A program made the translations under genes and the position numbers. Of a DNA stretch of 64,000 bases, positions 1-8,614 are shown one piece after another (positions within the stretch are counted from its first letter, which is position 1; each line of letters opens with the position of its first letter). The stretch spans positions 1 to 64,000 of the forward strand of contig NZ_UWFN01000310.1 of the NCBI RefSeq assembly GCF_900602065.1, written 5' to 3'. The notes beneath the pieces were generated by a model. The model was given only the letters and a program-made list of their open reading frames with translations. It was not told the origin of the DNA and did not search any database. The DNA is from Pseudomonas viridiflava. GTDB taxonomy: Bacteria; Pseudomonadota; Gammaproteobacteria; Pseudomonadales; Pseudomonadaceae.

Positions 1-156
1 TGCAGATGAACCGGGTTGCTTTCTTCGCGGGCAAGCCTCGCTCCAACAGGGAGGCGAGCTTTTGTGGGAGCGGTGCTTGCCCGCGATGCAGGCGCTGCGA
101 TCGTGCAGATGAACCCGGTTGCTTTCATCCCGAGCAAGCTAGGCTCCCTCAGGTAA
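1..156. repeat. Tandem REP elements, degenerate
   Basis: Two REP-type half units repeat with a period of about 103 bp. The stretch TGCAGATGAACC occurs at 1 and again at 104, each followed by a variant of the REP right arm (GCGGGCAAGCCTCGCTCC near 29-46, a more decayed copy near 133-150). An intact left arm of the GTGGGAGCGGTGCTTGC type begins at 64. The array probably continues left of the window. Confidence 0.75.
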
Positions 157-245
157 TGCTCATCAGCATCCAAACCGAACGCCCCTGCCTCAAGATGGTC
201 TGCTTCTGCATACCCCATAGAATTCATTTCCAAGGAGCCGCTTTG

Positions 246-1280
246 ATGACCCAAGAATTGATTCTTAACCAGCGAATTGTCCTGGCCTCTCGTCCGGCAG
301 GTGCACCGACTCCCGAAAATTTCCGCCTGGAACGTGAAGCCTTGCCGGACCTTCAGGAAGGGCAAGTGCAATTGCGCACTCTGTATCTGTCCCTTGACCC
401 CTACATGCGCGGGCGTATGAGTGACGCGCCGTCTTATGCCGATCCAGTCGAGATAGACGGTGTGATGGAAGGCGGCGCGGTCAGCATCGTTGAGCAGTCG
501 CGCAACCCAAAGTACAAGGTCGGTGACCGCGTGGTTGGCCAGACCGGCTGGCAGACTCACAGCATCAGTGATGGTGCGGCGCTGCAGCTTATCCCGAAAG
601 ACTTGCCAAGCGATTCCATGGCCGTTGGTGTGCTCGGTATGCCGGGTATGACGGCCTACATGGGCTTGATGGACATCGGCAAGCCGCAGGAAGGCGAAAC
701 GCTGGTAGTTGCGGCGGCCTCGGGTGCGGTGGGCTCAGTGGTGGGGCAAGTGGCCAAATTGAACGGCTTGCGAGTTGTCGGCGTAGCGGGTGGTGCAGAC
801 AAGTGCCGTTATGTGGTTGATGAGCTGGGCTTCGACGCGTGTATTGATCACAAAGGCGAGAACTTCGCCGAAGAACTGGCGCAGGCTTGTGGCAAAGGCA
901 TCGATATCTACTTCGAGCTGGTTGGCGGCAAAGTCTTCGATGCGGTGTTGCCGCTACTCAATCCCAGAGCGCGGATTCCGGTGTGTGGCGTGATTGCGCA
1001 GTACAACGCTCAGGGCGTGCCTGAAGGTCCGAACGACTTGCCACTGCTGTTGCGCACGATACTGACCAAGCGCGCCCGTATGCAGGGTTTTATCGTGTTC
1101 GAAGAGTACGGCCATCGCCATGAAGAGTTCTTCCGCGAAATGACGCCACTGGTCACCGAAGGCAAGATCAAATTCCGTGAAGACGTGGTGCAAGGCCTTG
1201 AGCAAGCGCCAGAAGCCTTTATTGGGCTGCTGGAAGGCCGCAACTTTGGCAAGCTGGTGGTTCACGTCTCTGACGCATGA
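246..1280 (+). CDS. NADP-dependent oxidoreductase, zinc-independent MDR superfamily (CurA/leukotriene B4 dehydrogenase-like)
   Basis: A 344-residue medium-chain reductase of the prostaglandin reductase/YncB(CurA) type. These enzymes reduce the double bond of alpha,beta-unsaturated carbonyls with NADPH in the cytosol. The Rossmann fingerprint AAASGAVGSVVGQ lies near residue 155, LYLSLDPYMRGRM near residue 45 is typical of this branch, and no zinc ligands are present. The start is the ATG at 246, which gives the family's N-terminus MTQELILNQRIVLASRP; the frame is open for 80 more codons upstream, but that part is REP DNA. It stands alone between REP repeats and recR. The family assignment is firm; the in vivo substrate is unknown. 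Confidence 0.9.
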   Translation: MTQELILNQRIVLASRPAGAPTPENFRLEREALPDLQEGQVQLRTLYLSLDPYMRGRMSDAPSYADPVEIDGVMEGGAVSIVEQSRNPKYKVGDRVVGQTGWQTHSISDGAALQLIPKDLPSDSMAVGVLGMPGMTAYMGLMDIGKPQEGETLVVAAASGAVGSVVGQVAKLNGLRVVGVAGGADKCRYVVDELGFDACIDHKGENFAEELAQACGKGIDIYFELVGGKVFDAVLPLLNPRARIPVCGVIAQYNAQGVPEGPNDLPLLLRTILTKRARMQGFIVFEEYGHRHEEFFREMTPLVTEGKIKFREDVVQGLEQAPEAFIGLLEGRNFGKLVVHVSDA

Positions 1281-1354
1281 CGTAACCCTTGATTGACGCT
1301 GCAGGCAGGGCGCGGGTATAAACCGCGTCTTGTGTTTTTGTCGGACCTTTCTCC

Positions 1355-1957
1355 ATGAGCTTCAGCCCACTGATTCGCCAACTGATCGATGCCCTGCGTA
1401 CCCTGCCAGGCGTAGGTCAAAAAACTGCGCAACGCATGGCGCTGCAACTGCTTGAGCGTGACCGCAGTGGTGGTTCGCGGCTGGCGCTGGCGTTGAGCCA
1501 GGCGATGGAAGGGGTAGGGCATTGTCGGCAGTGCCGGACCCTGACCGAAGACGATCTGTGTCCGCAGTGTTCGGACACGCGTCGGGATGACACCCTGCTG
1601 TGCGTGGTGGAGGGGCCGATGGATGTCTACGCGGTAGAACAGACTGGTTATCGGGGTCGCTACTTCGTACTCAAGGGGCACTTGTCGCCGCTGGACGGGC
1701 TTGGGCCGGATGCGATCGGCATTCCGCAACTGCTGGCGCGTATCAACGAACAGGGGACTTTCACTGAAGTCATTCTGGCAACCAATCCGACTGTCGAAGG
1801 CGAAGCCACCGCGCACTACATCGCACAACTGCTGACCAACAAAGGCCTGATCACTTCACGTATCGCCCACGGCGTACCGCTGGGTGGCGAACTGGAGCTG
1901 GTAGATGGCGGCACGTTGGCGCACTCGTTCGCGGGGCGTAAGCCGATTGCGTTGTAA
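1355..1957 (+). CDS. recR: Recombination mediator protein RecR
   Basis: A 200-residue RecR of normal length. RecR forms a ring clamp with RecO and loads RecA at ssDNA gaps (RecFOR pathway). An N-terminal helix-hairpin-helix (LRTLPGVGQKTAQRMALQLL, near residue 12) is followed by a C4 zinc finger (CRQCRTL...CPQC, near residue 55) and a Toprim domain (LCVVEGPMDVYAVEQ, near residue 80). In other Pseudomonas recR usually follows dnaX and ybaB; here an oxidoreductase gene and REP DNA sit directly upstream. No strong Shine-Dalgarno is visible before this ATG, but the N-terminus MSFSPLIRQLIDALR is the conserved one. Confidence 0.97.
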   Translation: MSFSPLIRQLIDALRTLPGVGQKTAQRMALQLLERDRSGGSRLALALSQAMEGVGHCRQCRTLTEDDLCPQCSDTRRDDTLLCVVEGPMDVYAVEQTGYRGRYFVLKGHLSPLDGLGPDAIGIPQLLARINEQGTFTEVILATNPTVEGEATAHYIAQLLTNKGLITSRIAHGVPLGGELELVDGGTLAHSFAGRKPIAL

Positions 1958-2006
1958 ACGCCTGATGCTTAATCAGGCCGCGCTGTCTCGTGGCAAACAC
2001 AGGACC

Positions 2007-2078
2007 TGTAGGAGCTGCCGAAGGCTGCGATCGCGGTATGTCAGGATAAATGCTTCGCAGCCTTTGGCAGCTCCTACA
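2007..2078. repeat. REP palindrome (TGTAGGAGCTGCCGAAGG type)
   Basis: The left arm TGTAGGAGCTGCCGAAGG starts at 2007 and the complementary right arm ends CTCCTACA at 2078. It lies about 50 bp after the recR stop and may act as an mRNA 3' end structure. Confidence 0.85.
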
Positions 2079-2115
2079 GAAAATGCATTTCAATCCAGTA
2101 GTTTGTATGTTGTTT

Positions 2116-2215
2116 GATGAGCGAATTCATTCACGAATGGGGCGGCCCTTAACAATTTGGGGCTGACACACCGCATTCGCGAATAAAGTGGAGCGCCACC
2201 CGGTCGCTCCCACAG
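2116..2215. repeat. Degenerate REP pair (GCGAATTCATTCGCGAA type)
   Basis: GCGAATTCATTCACGAA appears near 2120. In the opposite sense, GGAGCG/CGCTCC (2190-2195 and 2205-2210) is joined to ATTCGCGAATAAA. The unit resembles the REP at 8615-8707, with decay in the centre. It lies just past the 3' end of apt. Confidence 0.55.
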
Positions 2216-2227
2216 AGGGCGGTGGGC

Positions 2228-2773
2228 TTACTCCGTCAAACCAAAGCTGGTCAGGCAAAACGTCGGGATCTGCAGGTCTTGCAGGCGCTTTGAGCCGCCC
2301 AGTTCCGGCAGATCGATGATCGCAGCAGCTTCGTGGATCTTCGCGCCCATGCGGCGGATCAGGTTGGCGGCGGCGATCAGCGTTCCGCCTGTGGCGATCA
2401 GATCGTCGAACATCACCACCGAGTCGCCGTCGCACAGGCTGTCGGCGTGCACTTCAAGAAATGCCTCGCCGTATTCCGTCTGATACCCCTCTGACAGCAC
2501 GTCCGCAGGCAGTTTGCCCTGCTTGCGAAACAGGATCAGCGGCTTGTTCAGTTCATAAGCCACAATCGAACCGATCAGAAAGCCCCGTGCGTCCATCACA
2601 CCGATGTGGCTGAAATCAGCCTCGATGTAACGCTGCACGAAGCTGTCCATCACCAGCCGAGTGGCTTTAGGGGATTGGAACAGTGGGGTGATATCGCGAA
2701 AGATAACGCCCGGTTTGGGAAAGTCCACGACCGGGCGAATCAGGGATTTGAAGCTGGCTTCGTCGAAAATCAT
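2228..2773 (-). CDS. apt: Adenine phosphoribosyltransferase
   Basis: A 181-residue type I phosphoribosyltransferase that makes AMP from adenine and PRPP (purine salvage, cytosol). The PRPP loop reads VVMFDDLIATGGTLIAAANL near residue 120. The N-terminal FPKPGVIFRDITPLF is the Apt signature, and RKQGKLP forms the flexible loop region. The order apt-anr-hemN is the one usual in Pseudomonas, all on the minus strand. The gap to anr is 67 bp, so transcription from anr into apt is possible but not shown. Confidence 0.97.
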   Translation of the reverse strand: MIFDEASFKSLIRPVVDFPKPGVIFRDITPLFQSPKATRLVMDSFVQRYIEADFSHIGVMDARGFLIGSIVAYELNKPLILFRKQGKLPADVLSEGYQTEYGEAFLEVHADSLCDGDSVVMFDDLIATGGTLIAAANLIRRMGAKIHEAAAIIDLPELGGSKRLQDLQIPTFCLTSFGLTE

Positions 2774-2840
2774 CAGGTGGTCCAGGGCTGGAGTTTAAAT
2801 CGATGGCCTAGTCTAAAGGCGCCAGCTCCGGATCGCACCC

Positions 2841-3575
2841 TCAGCTTTCGATAGCACCGCCCGCCAGTGCGCATAGCTGGATCGGATCAAGGATCCTGAT
2901 CTCTTTGCCTTCCGCAGCAATCAGTTCGTTCTGCTGGAAGCGGGTGAATACCCGGGACACTGTTTCCACCGCGAGGCCCAGGTGATTGCCAATCTCGTTG
3001 CGCGACATGCTCAGGCGGAACTGGTTGGCCGAAAAGCCCCGTGCACGGAAACGTGCCGACAGGTTGACCAGAAACGTAGCGATGCGCTCGTCTGCGGTTT
3101 TCTTCGACAGCAGCAACATCATTTGCTGATCGTCACGGATTTCCCGACTCATGACCCGCATCAACTGACGGCGCAGCTGCGGCAGTTGCACGGAAAGTTC
3201 GTCCAGACGCTCAAACGGGATTTCACAAACCGAGGTTGTTTCCAGTGCCTGAGCCGAAACCGGATACGCTTCAGCGTCCATGCCCGACAGGCCCACCAGT
3301 TCGCTGGGCAGGTGGAAACCGGTCAATTGCTCTTCGCCACCGTCACTGATGTTGAAGGTCTTCAGTGCGCCCGAACGTACCGCGTATACCGAGCCGAAAG
3401 TGTCACCCTGACGGAACAGGAACTCGCCCTTTTTCAGCGGGCGACCGCGTTTGACGATCTGGTCCAGAGCGTCCATGTCTTCAAGATTCAAGGAAAGTGG
3501 CAAGCACAGCGGAGCCAGACTGCAATCCTTGCAATGGGCCTGGGTATGAGCGCGTGCTTTGACTGGCTCGGACAT
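2841..3575 (-). CDS. anr: Anaerobic transcriptional regulator Anr (FNR family)
   Basis: A 244-residue CRP/FNR-type regulator. It senses oxygen through a [4Fe-4S] cluster and, as a dimer, binds TTGAT-N4-ATCAA sites. Cluster ligands are visible as C15, C18 and C24 (HCKDCSLAPLC) plus C117 (SVCEIPFERL). A cyclic-nucleotide-like beta roll precedes the helix-turn-helix MSRNEIGNHLGLAVETVSRV. The start MSEPVKARAHT at 3575 was chosen over an in-frame ATG 16 codons upstream because it matches known Anr proteins. Anr-box-like sites occur in this window upstream of hemN, ccoG and ccoN2. Confidence 0.97.
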   Translation of the reverse strand: MSEPVKARAHTQAHCKDCSLAPLCLPLSLNLEDMDALDQIVKRGRPLKKGEFLFRQGDTFGSVYAVRSGALKTFNISDGGEEQLTGFHLPSELVGLSGMDAEAYPVSAQALETTSVCEIPFERLDELSVQLPQLRRQLMRVMSREIRDDQQMMLLLSKKTADERIATFLVNLSARFRARGFSANQFRLSMSRNEIGNHLGLAVETVSRVFTRFQQNELIAAEGKEIRILDPIQLCALAGGAIES

Positions 3576-3681
3576 CACTTTATTCCTTGTGGTAATCACA
3601 CATAAGTCATAAGGGTAACTCACCAGTGACTATTCAAGCCAGCGCCGAACCGCCGCAGGGCTTTCCGGGTCGTGAAGCCTA

Positions 3682-3703
3682 GGCCAGCATGCTGATGCTG
3701 GCC
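3682..3703. other. Perfect 9-bp hairpin between hemN and anr
   Basis: GGCCAGCAT (3682-3690) and ATGCTGGCC (3695-3703) form a perfect stem around the loop gctg. No T-tract follows on either strand, so this looks like an mRNA processing or stabilising stem, or an operator, rather than a classical terminator. It sits in the 184-bp gap between hemN and anr. Confidence 0.5.
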
Positions 3704-3759
3704 AGGGTGTTGGCCCCCACGCGGCCTCCTAAGGTATCGGGGTTTCCCACAAAAAACGT

Positions 3760-5142
3760 TTAGATCACCCGGGAAAAACGCTGGCGATTCTGTTCGGTCA
3801 GGTACGCGTCGAAGATCATGCAGACCGAGCGCACCAGCAGCCGACCGGCGGGCAGTATTTCGATACCCGTCGCCTCCAGGGTGATCAGCCCGTCGCTGGC
3901 CATGGTCGTGAGCTGCGGCCATAACTCGCGGAAATAAGCCCGGAAGTCGATCTCGAACTCCGTTTCGATGTCGGCAAACCGCAACGTGAAATGACAGACC
4001 AGTTGTTGAATCACCGCTCGGCGAATGCGGTCGTCCTGATTGCACACCAGGCCGCGTTTGGTCGCCAGTTGGTCGCTGGCCAGCAGGCTTTGATAGTCAG
4101 CCAGATCGTTACTGTTCTGGCTGTACAGGTCGCCGATCTGGCTGATCGCTGAAACGCCCAGACCAATCAGGTCGCAGTGCCCATGAGTGGTGTAGCCCTG
4201 GAAGTTGCGGCGCAGGGTCAGCTCTTCCTGAGCGATCGCCAGTTCATCATCAGGCAGGGCAAAGTGATCCATACCGATGTAGCGATACCCGGCGGTGGTC
4301 AATTGCTCGATCGTGTGTTCGAGCATCTGCAGTTTGTTTTCGGGTGAGGGCAGGTCATTGCTGTTGATACGCCGCTGCGGCATGAAGCGCTCCGGCAGGT
4401 GTGCGTAGTTGAACACTGACAGCCGGTCGGGTTGCAGGGCGATGATTTCTTCCACTGTCCGCGCAAAAGCCTGGGCTGTCTGTTTGGGCAGCCCGTAAAT
4501 CAGGTCGATGTTGACCGAACGGAACTGCAGGGTACGTGCGGCATCGATGATTGCCTGGGTTTCTTCCAGACTTTGCAGGCGATTCACCGCGCGCTGAACT
4601 TCAGGGTCCAGATCCTGCACGCCGAGGCTGACCCGGTTGAAGCCCAGTTCGCGCAACAGCCCCATGGTCGACCAGTCAGCTTCGCGCGGATCAATCTCGA
4701 TGCCATAGTCACCGGAGTCATCGTCCAGCAGGTTGAAGTGCTGGCGCAGAAAACCCATCAGTTGGCGTAATTCATCGTGGCTCAGAAAGGTCGGCGTGCC
4801 GCCACCAAAGTGCAGTTGCTCGACTATTTGGCCCGGATCGAGGTGGCAGGCAATCATCTGGATTTCATGTTCAAGCCGTTGCAGATAGCTCTGGGCGCGA
4901 CCGCGATCCTTGGTGATGACTTTGTTGCAGGCGCAGTAGTAGCAAATGTTGGCGCAGAACGGGATATGCACGTAAATCGATAGCGGGCGGACGGCTTTGC
5001 GGCTGTCGCGCAGTGCATGCAGCAGGTCGAAAGCGCCGACCTGTGTGTGGAATTGCACCGCTGTGGGGTAGGAGGTGTAACGTGGTCCCGCCAGATCGTA
5101 GCGGCGAATCAGATCAGAATCCCAACGGATGGCGTCGAGCAT
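3760..5142 (-). CDS. hemN: Oxygen-independent coproporphyrinogen III oxidase (radical SAM)
   Basis: A 460-residue HemN that decarboxylates coproporphyrinogen III to protoporphyrinogen IX without oxygen, using SAM and a [4Fe-4S] cluster; this keeps haem synthesis running under microaerobic conditions. The radical-SAM cysteines are visible in HIPFCANICYYCACNK near residue 60, followed by LHFGGGTPTFL, the glycine-rich SAM motif. Length and N-terminus (LIRRYDLAGPRYTSYPT) match the genuine HemN group rather than HemW. An Anr-box-like site lies 63-77 bp upstream of the start, with a well placed -10. The gene sits next to anr and the cbb3 assembly genes, whose product needs haem. Confidence 0.97.
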   Translation of the reverse strand: MLDAIRWDSDLIRRYDLAGPRYTSYPTAVQFHTQVGAFDLLHALRDSRKAVRPLSIYVHIPFCANICYYCACNKVITKDRGRAQSYLQRLEHEIQMIACHLDPGQIVEQLHFGGGTPTFLSHDELRQLMGFLRQHFNLLDDDSGDYGIEIDPREADWSTMGLLRELGFNRVSLGVQDLDPEVQRAVNRLQSLEETQAIIDAARTLQFRSVNIDLIYGLPKQTAQAFARTVEEIIALQPDRLSVFNYAHLPERFMPQRRINSNDLPSPENKLQMLEHTIEQLTTAGYRYIGMDHFALPDDELAIAQEELTLRRNFQGYTTHGHCDLIGLGVSAISQIGDLYSQNSNDLADYQSLLASDQLATKRGLVCNQDDRIRRAVIQQLVCHFTLRFADIETEFEIDFRAYFRELWPQLTTMASDGLITLEATGIEILPAGRLLVRSVCMIFDAYLTEQNRQRFSRVI

Positions 5143-5177
5143 GTTGGCGTTCCCTGGGGCGGCTGGCAGTAACGGTC

Positions 5178-5219
5178 AGTCTAAGGAAACGCGCTTGCAG
5201 TTCTTTTGATATGGGTCAA
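5178..5219 (-). promoter_or_regulatory. Anr box and -10 of the hemN promoter
   Basis: TTGATATGGGTCAA at 5206-5219 matches TTGAT-N4-ATCAA in 9 of 10 fixed positions. If the box is centred at -41.5, the -10 hexamer should lie at 5178-5183; the minus strand reads TAGACT there (4 of 6 to TATAAT). The box overlaps the stop codon of the upstream TauE/SafE-like gene. Confidence 0.75.
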
Positions 5220-5899
5220 TGGCCCATCAACCAGTGCTGATGCGGGCCAGGCAGCGTCCAGAGTCCGAACACGATCACCAGCAGGCCGCCTGCCATCCGG
5301 ACGCCGCGCTTGCGCAACAACGCGGTAGTCCGTTGCGCGGCAAGGCCGGTTGCCAGTAATACCGGGCAGGTGCCGATGCCGAAGGCCAGCATCAACAAAG
5401 CGCTGTTGATGGCATTACCCTGGCTCGCCGCCCAGAGCAGGGTGCTGTACACCAGCCCGCAAGGCAACCAGCCCCACAGTCCGCCCAGCAGCAACGCGCG
5501 CGGCAGGCTCGACACCGGCAGCAGTCGATTGGCGACCGGTTGAATGTAACGCCACAACCAGCGGCCCAGGCCTTCGATTCGGGTCAGACCGCTCCACCAC
5601 CCGGCGAGATAAAGGCCCATGGCGATCAGCAGCAACGCGGCTACCACGCGCAACGCCAATGCGCCAGGGCTATTGGCTACTGCCCAGCCCGCCAGACCGG
5701 TTAATAACCCGGCGCACGCGTAGCTGAAAATTCGCCCGAGGTTGTAGGCCAGCAAGAGCCGAAAACGTCGGCTGCGTTGCTCCTTGGGTATGGCCAGTGT
5801 CAGCGCGCCCATCAGCCCGCCGCACATGCCCAGGCAATGCCCTCCGCCGAGCAGACCGAGGATCAGGGCGGAGGCCAGGAGGGGGAGGAGGTCAGTCAT
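5216..5899 (-). CDS. TauE/SafE (UreH)-like membrane protein, cbb3-cluster associated
   Basis: A 227-residue polytopic membrane protein of the sulfite exporter TauE/SafE / UreH-domain family, commonly found after ccoS in Pseudomonas cbb3 clusters. Near residue 20 it carries HCLGMCGGLMGAL, a His/Cys-rich motif that could bind copper. Further hydrophobic segments include LLGGLWGWLPCGLVYSTLLW and a C-terminal GGLLVIVFGLWTLPG. The start at 5899 (MTDLLPLLASALILG) follows GGGAGG, a strong ribosome site. A role in metal handling for oxidase assembly is inferred from position and motif; the substrate is unknown. Confidence 0.8.
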   Translation of the reverse strand: MTDLLPLLASALILGLLGGGHCLGMCGGLMGALTLAIPKEQRSRRFRLLLAYNLGRIFSYACAGLLTGLAGWAVANSPGALALRVVAALLLIAMGLYLAGWWSGLTRIEGLGRWLWRYIQPVANRLLPVSSLPRALLLGGLWGWLPCGLVYSTLLWAASQGNAINSALLMLAFGIGTCPVLLATGLAAQRTTALLRKRGVRMAGGLLVIVFGLWTLPGPHQHWLMGH

Positions 5900-5940
5900 G
5901 AGTGCTGGCCTCCCACACAAGCACCACCCTGTAAATTCGC

Positions 5941-6138
5941 TCAAACATCGTCTTTTTTCTTTCCCGTGGCTTCGTCCACGGCCGCCTGATGTTTCGGGTC
6001 CTGGTCATCAAAGAGAATGCTGTGCGCCGGGCCTTCCATGTCGTCGTATTGGCCGCTGTCCACTGCCCAGAAGAAGATATAGATAGCCACGCCAACCAGC
6101 AGCAACGCCGCCGGGATCATGATGTAGAGCGCTGGCAT
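5941..6138 (-). CDS. ccoS: Cbb3-type cytochrome oxidase assembly protein CcoS
   Basis: A 65-residue protein with one N-terminal membrane helix (MPALYIMIPAALLLVGVAI) and the family motif FFWAVDSGQYDDMEGPA, ending in a charged tail. CcoS is needed for haem and copper cofactor insertion into CcoN. Its 5' end overlaps the 3' end of ccoI by 22 bp, indicating translational coupling. Confidence 0.95.
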   Translation of the reverse strand: MPALYIMIPAALLLVGVAIYIFFWAVDSGQYDDMEGPAHSILFDDQDPKHQAAVDEATGKKKDDV

Positions 6139-8579
6139 AAAGCCTCCGAAGCAGGCTGCCGATGAGGTGCTGAGGTGGACGGCATGCGGGTCAGGCGCAA
6201 CGCGTTGAGAACCACCGCCAATGAACTGATGGACATGCCCACCGCAGCCCAGATGGGGGTGATCCAGCCGAGGGCCGCGAAAGGCAGCATGAGGCCATTG
6301 TACAGCCCGGCCCAGAGCAAATTCTCAATGATCACCCTGCGTGTCCGGCGCGCCAGACCAAAGGCTTGAATCAGTGCTTGCAGCCGGTTGGACAGCAGGA
6401 CCGCGTCGGCACTGGTTTTCGCCAGGTCAGTCGCCGAGCCCATGGCGACGCTGATGTCGGCAGCCGCCAGAATCGGTACATCATTGACCCCGTCGCCGAG
6501 CATCAGGACTTTACGCCCTTGCTGCTGAAGCTGTTGCAGGACGGCCAGTTTGGCATCGGGCTGCAGGCCGCCGCGGGCTTCGTCGATACCCAGTTCGGCG
6601 GCAACCTGAGTAACCATCGGCGAGCTGTCGCCTGACAGCAGCAAGGTTTTCCACCCACGCGCCTTGCAGTCCTGCAGCAGTGCGTGGGCATCTTCACGTA
6701 GTCGGTCATCGAGTACGAACCAGGCCAACGGCCCCTCACGGTCGCCCAGTAACAGATGCTGGCCGGTTTGATCCGGCGCTGGCGGAGTATCCCCGCGGCT
6801 CAAAGCGCAGACAAACTCCGGTTGCCCGATCCGTAGTATTTGTCCGTTGACGACACCTTCAAGCCCCAGCCCCGGTCGGCTGAAGACCTCTTCGGCAGCC
6901 ACGGGTGCGCGGCCGAAGGCTTTTGCGATGGGGTGCTCCGAACGATTCTCGAGGGCGGCAGCGAGACGCAGGCAGCTGTCTGCATCCAGTTTGCCCAGCG
7001 GCTTGATACTGCGCAGCGCCAGCCGTCCTTCGGTCAGTGTTCCGGTTTTGTCGAAAATCACCGTGTCGATCTGATTCAAGCCTTCCAGCACATGGCCCCG
7101 TGTCAGTAAAAGTCCCAGTGTGTGCAGGGTTCCGGTGGCGGCCGTCAGCGCTGTCGGGGTGGCCAGAGACAGGGCGCAAGGGCACGTCGCGACCAGCATC
7201 GCCAGCACGATCCAGAACGCCCGTGACGAGTCGATCTGCCACCAGACAATGCCGATAATTGCCGCGGCAATCAGCGAGAACAGCAAGAACCACTGCGCTG
7301 CCCGATCAGCGATTTCCGCCAGTCGGGGTTTTTCCGCCTGGGCGCGCTCCAGTAATCGGACGATGGCCGACAGGCGGGTTTCATGGCCCAAAGCGAGCAC
7401 TTCCACGGTGAGCGTGCTTTCGACGTTCAAGGTACCCGCCGTGACCGCATCGCCAGGGTTACGCTGCTGAGGCAGGTACTCACCGGTCAGCAACGATTCG
7501 TCGATGCTCGATTTACCTTCGAGGATTGTGCCGTCGGCGGGCAGCACCGCACCGGGCTGCACCAGTACCTGATCACCGAGCTTCAGTTCGCTGAGCAGGA
7601 TGCGTTCGCTCTGCCCCTGTTTATCCAGACGCAGGCAGGACGCGGGCAGCAGATTGACCAGTTGTGCGGTGGCCGCTGCAGTGCGCTCGCGAGCGCGGCG
7701 CTCCAGGTAGCGACCGGCCAGCAGGAACAGGGCGAACATGCCCACCGCATCGAAGTACAACTCGCCGTTGCCGGTGATGGCGGTCCAGATACCCGCGACA
7801 TAGGCACCGCCAATCGCCAGGGATACGGAAACGTCCATGGTCAGATGGCGGGTGCGCAGGTCCCGCATGGCCCCGCGAAAGAATGGCGCGCAGCTGTAGA
7901 AGACGATGGGTGTCGTTAGAAACATCGCCACCCAGCGCAGGATGGTGTGCATCTCCGGGCTGAGATCCATGTTGAATTCCGGCCAGGTGGCCATGGTCGC
8001 CATCATCGCCTGGAACCACAGCAGCCCGGCCACACCGAGCTGGCGCAGGGCCTGACGATTTTCATCAGCCAGTTTTGCTGCAGCCCGGTCAGCCTGATAA
8101 GGGTGCGCGACGTAGCCGATACTGCGCAATTGGCTCAGTAGCTGGCTCAACGGCATTTGGCCGTCGGACCAACTGACGTGGAGCCTGTGGTTCGACAGAT
8201 TCAGACGTGCTTCAGCGACGGCGGGCAGGGTGCGCAGGTGGCGTTCGATGAGCCAGCCACACGCCGCACAACTGATGCCCTCTATCAACAGCGTCGTTTC
8301 TGCCTGTTCGCCTTGATGTCGTACGAACGGTGCCTGCACCTCAGCGCGGTCGTACAACGCCAGTTCGTCCAGCAACTGCGCAGGAAGTGTTTCCGGATTG
8401 GCGGACGCCTGGCTGCGATGGCGGTAATAACTTTCCAGGCCACCGGCAACGATCGATTCAGCCACCGCCTGACACCCCGGACAGCACATCGCCCGGGTTT
8501 CCCCGAGCACGACGGCGGTATAGCGACTGCCGGACGGAACGGGCAGGGCGCAGTGGTAGCAGGGGGTGGGTGTGGTCAT
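6117..8579 (-). CDS. ccoI: Copper-translocating P-type ATPase CcoI (FixI-like)
   Basis: An 820-residue P1B-type ATPase of the inner membrane that delivers copper to the CuB site of cbb3 oxidase. In order it shows an N-terminal cysteine-rich part (PCYHCALP, MCCPGCQAV, as in FixI), one HMA metal-binding domain (GISCAACGWLIERHL), the transmembrane CPC motif at residues 466-468 (ATCPCALSLATPTAL), the phosphorylated Asp at residue 510 (DKTGTLTEG), and the hinge GDGVNDVPILAAADI. The double cysteine-rich start separates CcoI from the CopA efflux ATPases. It lies in the ccoG-H-I-S order. Confidence 0.96.
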   Translation of the reverse strand: MTTPTPCYHCALPVPSGSRYTAVVLGETRAMCCPGCQAVAESIVAGGLESYYRHRSQASANPETLPAQLLDELALYDRAEVQAPFVRHQGEQAETTLLIEGISCAACGWLIERHLRTLPAVAEARLNLSNHRLHVSWSDGQMPLSQLLSQLRSIGYVAHPYQADRAAAKLADENRQALRQLGVAGLLWFQAMMATMATWPEFNMDLSPEMHTILRWVAMFLTTPIVFYSCAPFFRGAMRDLRTRHLTMDVSVSLAIGGAYVAGIWTAITGNGELYFDAVGMFALFLLAGRYLERRARERTAAATAQLVNLLPASCLRLDKQGQSERILLSELKLGDQVLVQPGAVLPADGTILEGKSSIDESLLTGEYLPQQRNPGDAVTAGTLNVESTLTVEVLALGHETRLSAIVRLLERAQAEKPRLAEIADRAAQWFLLFSLIAAAIIGIVWWQIDSSRAFWIVLAMLVATCPCALSLATPTALTAATGTLHTLGLLLTRGHVLEGLNQIDTVIFDKTGTLTEGRLALRSIKPLGKLDADSCLRLAAALENRSEHPIAKAFGRAPVAAEEVFSRPGLGLEGVVNGQILRIGQPEFVCALSRGDTPPAPDQTGQHLLLGDREGPLAWFVLDDRLREDAHALLQDCKARGWKTLLLSGDSSPMVTQVAAELGIDEARGGLQPDAKLAVLQQLQQQGRKVLMLGDGVNDVPILAAADISVAMGSATDLAKTSADAVLLSNRLQALIQAFGLARRTRRVIIENLLWAGLYNGLMLPFAALGWITPIWAAVGMSISSLAVVLNALRLTRMPSTSAPHRQPASEALCQRSTS

Positions 8580-8614
8580 TGGGTCTTCAGCGTGCAGGTC
8601 TGGAACGTGGTAAT

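Noticed and set aside
5216..5944. Upstream start (5944) for the TauE/SafE-like gene
   Set aside because: It would add a Cys-rich leader overlapping ccoS; the ATG at 5899 has a strong GGGAGG site and the family N-terminus.
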